DNA of 64,000 bases from Sporosarcina luteola. Its GTDB lineage: Bacteria; Bacillota; Bacilli; Bacillales_A; Planococcaceae. The stretch is taken from NCBI RefSeq assembly GCF_023715585.1, contig NZ_JAMBOK010000001.1, positions 992,001-1,056,000 of the forward strand. The letters run 5' to 3'. Under the pieces are notes generated by a model that did not search any database, was not told the DNA's origin, and was given only the letters and a program-made list of their open reading frames with translations. A program made the position numbers and the translations under genes. Below, piece by piece: positions 62,864 to 64,000 of this stretch; within the stretch, counting starts at the first letter, position 1, and the number at the start of each line of letters is the position of its first letter.

Positions 62864-63397
62864 TTACACCTTTGCGATTCTAACATTACTCACCATTGCC
62901 AACCCGAGGACGACCATGATAATGACGAAAAAGGGAGGTCCTATATAAGGGCTCAGAAAGTATGACAATGTCAATAAAACGCCAGCTGCTGTAATCGGAA
63001 GTCCATAAAAGGACCCGTCAAACTCCTTGACATTGTAGCGAGCGAGACGGACGGCTCCAGCGGCGATGTAAAAGACTGTTGCCGCAATTCCAACCCATAG
63101 CATCGAAGATAAATCAGTCATATAGATTAGAAGCGCAGGAGCTACCCCGAATGATACAATATCACTTAAGGAATCCAGTTCTTTGCCAAACAATGATTCA
63201 GAGTGAAAGTGCCGCGCTGCCATGCCATCGAACCGGTCAAACAAAGCTGCAAGAAATATGAACACCAGGCTCATATGGCCAAGATCCCGGGCGATAAGGA
63301 TAATCGCTATGATTCCAAAGCTTAAGTTTGTAATTGTAATTGCATTCGCCACTTGGCCTTTTATTTTCGTATAATCTAAGTATCTAGATAAAAACAT
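62864..63397 (-). CDS. pssA: CDP-diacylglycerol-serine O-phosphatidyltransferase
   Basis: The 177-residue membrane enzyme makes phosphatidylserine. The CDP-alcohol phosphotransferase motif is complete: DRFDGMAARHFHSESLFG followed by ELDSLSD (D-x2-DG-x2-AR-x8-G-x3-D-x3-D). About six hydrophobic segments are seen. The ATG follows GGAGG by seven bases. It is divergent from psd, which encodes the next step. Confidence 0.95.
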   Translation of the reverse strand: MFLSRYLDYTKIKGQVANAITITNLSFGIIAIILIARDLGHMSLVFIFLAALFDRFDGMAARHFHSESLFGKELDSLSDIVSFGVAPALLIYMTDLSSMLWVGIAATVFYIAAGAVRLARYNVKEFDGSFYGLPITAAGVLLTLSYFLSPYIGPPFFVIIMVVLGLAMVSNVRIAKV

Positions 63398-63460
63398 GAC
63401 GATACCTCCAGTATTGTTATCCTACTAAACTACCAATCACAAACATAGGAGACGGTTGAA

Positions 63461-64000
63461 TTGAAAAAAATAGTATTTAAACGCTTTGTCGAATTAAGCG
63501 GACATCCCACATCTTCCACTTTATTAAAAACAATTGCCACCTCACGCCTAAGCCGGAAACTCATCAAACCGTTTGCGAAGACATACCATATTAACGAAGA
63601 GGAAGCAGAATTTCCAATCGATCAGTATGATAGCCTTCAAGCTTATTTTACGCGCAATTTGAAAAAGGGTTCACGGCCGATCGACAGACGTCCCAATACC
63701 CTAATTTCCCCGGTTGACGGTGTCGTCACGGAATTCGGAACGATTGGCATGAATCAGACGTTTATGATTAAGAACCATCTATATAGTATAAACCAGGTTT
63801 TGGGAGATGAAAAGAGAGCAATTCCATTTAAAGGTGGATTCTTTTATATTTTTTACCTCTCCCCCAGCCATTATCACCATTTCCATTATCCCTACGACGG
63901 TGAAATTGTATCGAGATATGCGCTCGGTACAACTTCCTATCCGGTAAATGATCTAGGCTTACGGTTAGGCAACCAGCCTTTTGCGACAAATTACCGAATC
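63461..64000 (+). CDS. psd: Phosphatidylserine decarboxylase, N-terminal part
   Basis: The frame starts at a TTG with AGGAGACGG five bases upstream and is open to the window edge (180 codons). It has VDGVVTEFGTIG, then FYLSPSHYHHFHYPYDGEIV with the catalytic His region and DLGLRLGNQPFATNYRI. The product turns phosphatidylserine into phosphatidylethanolamine. The self-cleavage (GST/LGST) site lies beyond the window. Confidence 0.93.
   Translation, partial: MKKIVFKRFVELSGHPTSSTLLKTIATSRLSRKLIKPFAKTYHINEEEAEFPIDQYDSLQAYFTRNLKKGSRPIDRRPNTLISPVDGVVTEFGTIGMNQTFMIKNHLYSINQVLGDEKRAIPFKGGFFYIFYLSPSHYHHFHYPYDGEIVSRYALGTTSYPVNDLGLRLGNQPFATNYRI

Overview
The window looks like a chromosome segment of an endospore-forming, low-to-mid-GC member of the Bacillales, most like the Sporosarcina/Planococcaceae group. 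This is inferred from gene content and order; no database was searched. Supporting signs are gerE and sspI, SAM-I, T-box and preQ1 riboswitches, a FadR-type beta-oxidation cluster, meso-diaminopimelate dehydrogenase, AGGAGG-type ribosome binding sites with many TTG/GTG starts, and a B. subtilis-like order (sdhCAB-ysmA-gerE-ysmB-racE-rph-ysnA-ysnB; zapA-cvpA-polX-mutS2-yshE-lcfA-fadR-fadB-etfB-etfA-trxA-uvrC; pheS-pheT; rnhC).

Layout. 1-7.9 kb: a PAS protein fragment, a DUF2935 protein, two VOC enzymes, a glutamate/dicarboxylate symporter with a GlnK/GlnL-like two-component system, and a duplicated AhpD-like protein. 7.9-12.6 kb: a SAM-riboswitch-controlled SsuABC-type transporter with an acyl-CoA synthetase as last gene. 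12.7-15.3 kb: a RavA/ViaA-like AAA+/VWA pair. 15.6-22.9 kb: an AT-rich accessory stretch with an EamA relic, a GntR/opine-dehydrogenase/polar amino acid ABC operon, a frameshifted small gene, a small membrane protein and unrecognised relic DNA, ending at a tRNA-Arg. 23-40 kb: core genes for nucleotide sanitation, RNA processing, cell wall, spore regulation, succinate dehydrogenase, excision repair and fatty-acid oxidation. 40-51.6 kb: mutS2, polX, cvpA, zapA, rnhC, pheT/pheS with a T-box, and an rRNA methyltransferase. 51.7-64 kb: sspI, argF, an M42 peptidase, ddh, an MFS transporter, preQ1-controlled queF and a queuosine-precursor transporter, recQ, an ECF sigma/DUF4179 pair, and divergent pssA/psd, the latter running off the end.

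The genes form clear functional blocks. LcfA, FadB, EtfA/EtfB and FadR activate and oxidise fatty acids. A near-perfect FadR box lies before fadR, and a second at the promoter of the thioesterase ysmA suggests ysmA is in the same regulon. SdhCAB takes up the resulting reducing power. QueF and the transporter share one preQ1 switch. The ABC genes and opine dehydrogenase probably import and cleave an opine-like amino acid.

The most unusual non-coding features are: (i) two copies of a structured element (27277-27526 and 45129-45306) whose paired arms covary and whose hairpin loops carry CAGGA(T/A/C)G on one strand and TCCT on the other; (ii) two exact 21-bp-period intergenic tandem arrays (27632-28062 and 46411-46998) with a TTTRGGCGC core; (iii) dispersed GC-rich repeats in the last 4 kb, one of them joined to a 5'-truncated tRNA-Ser.
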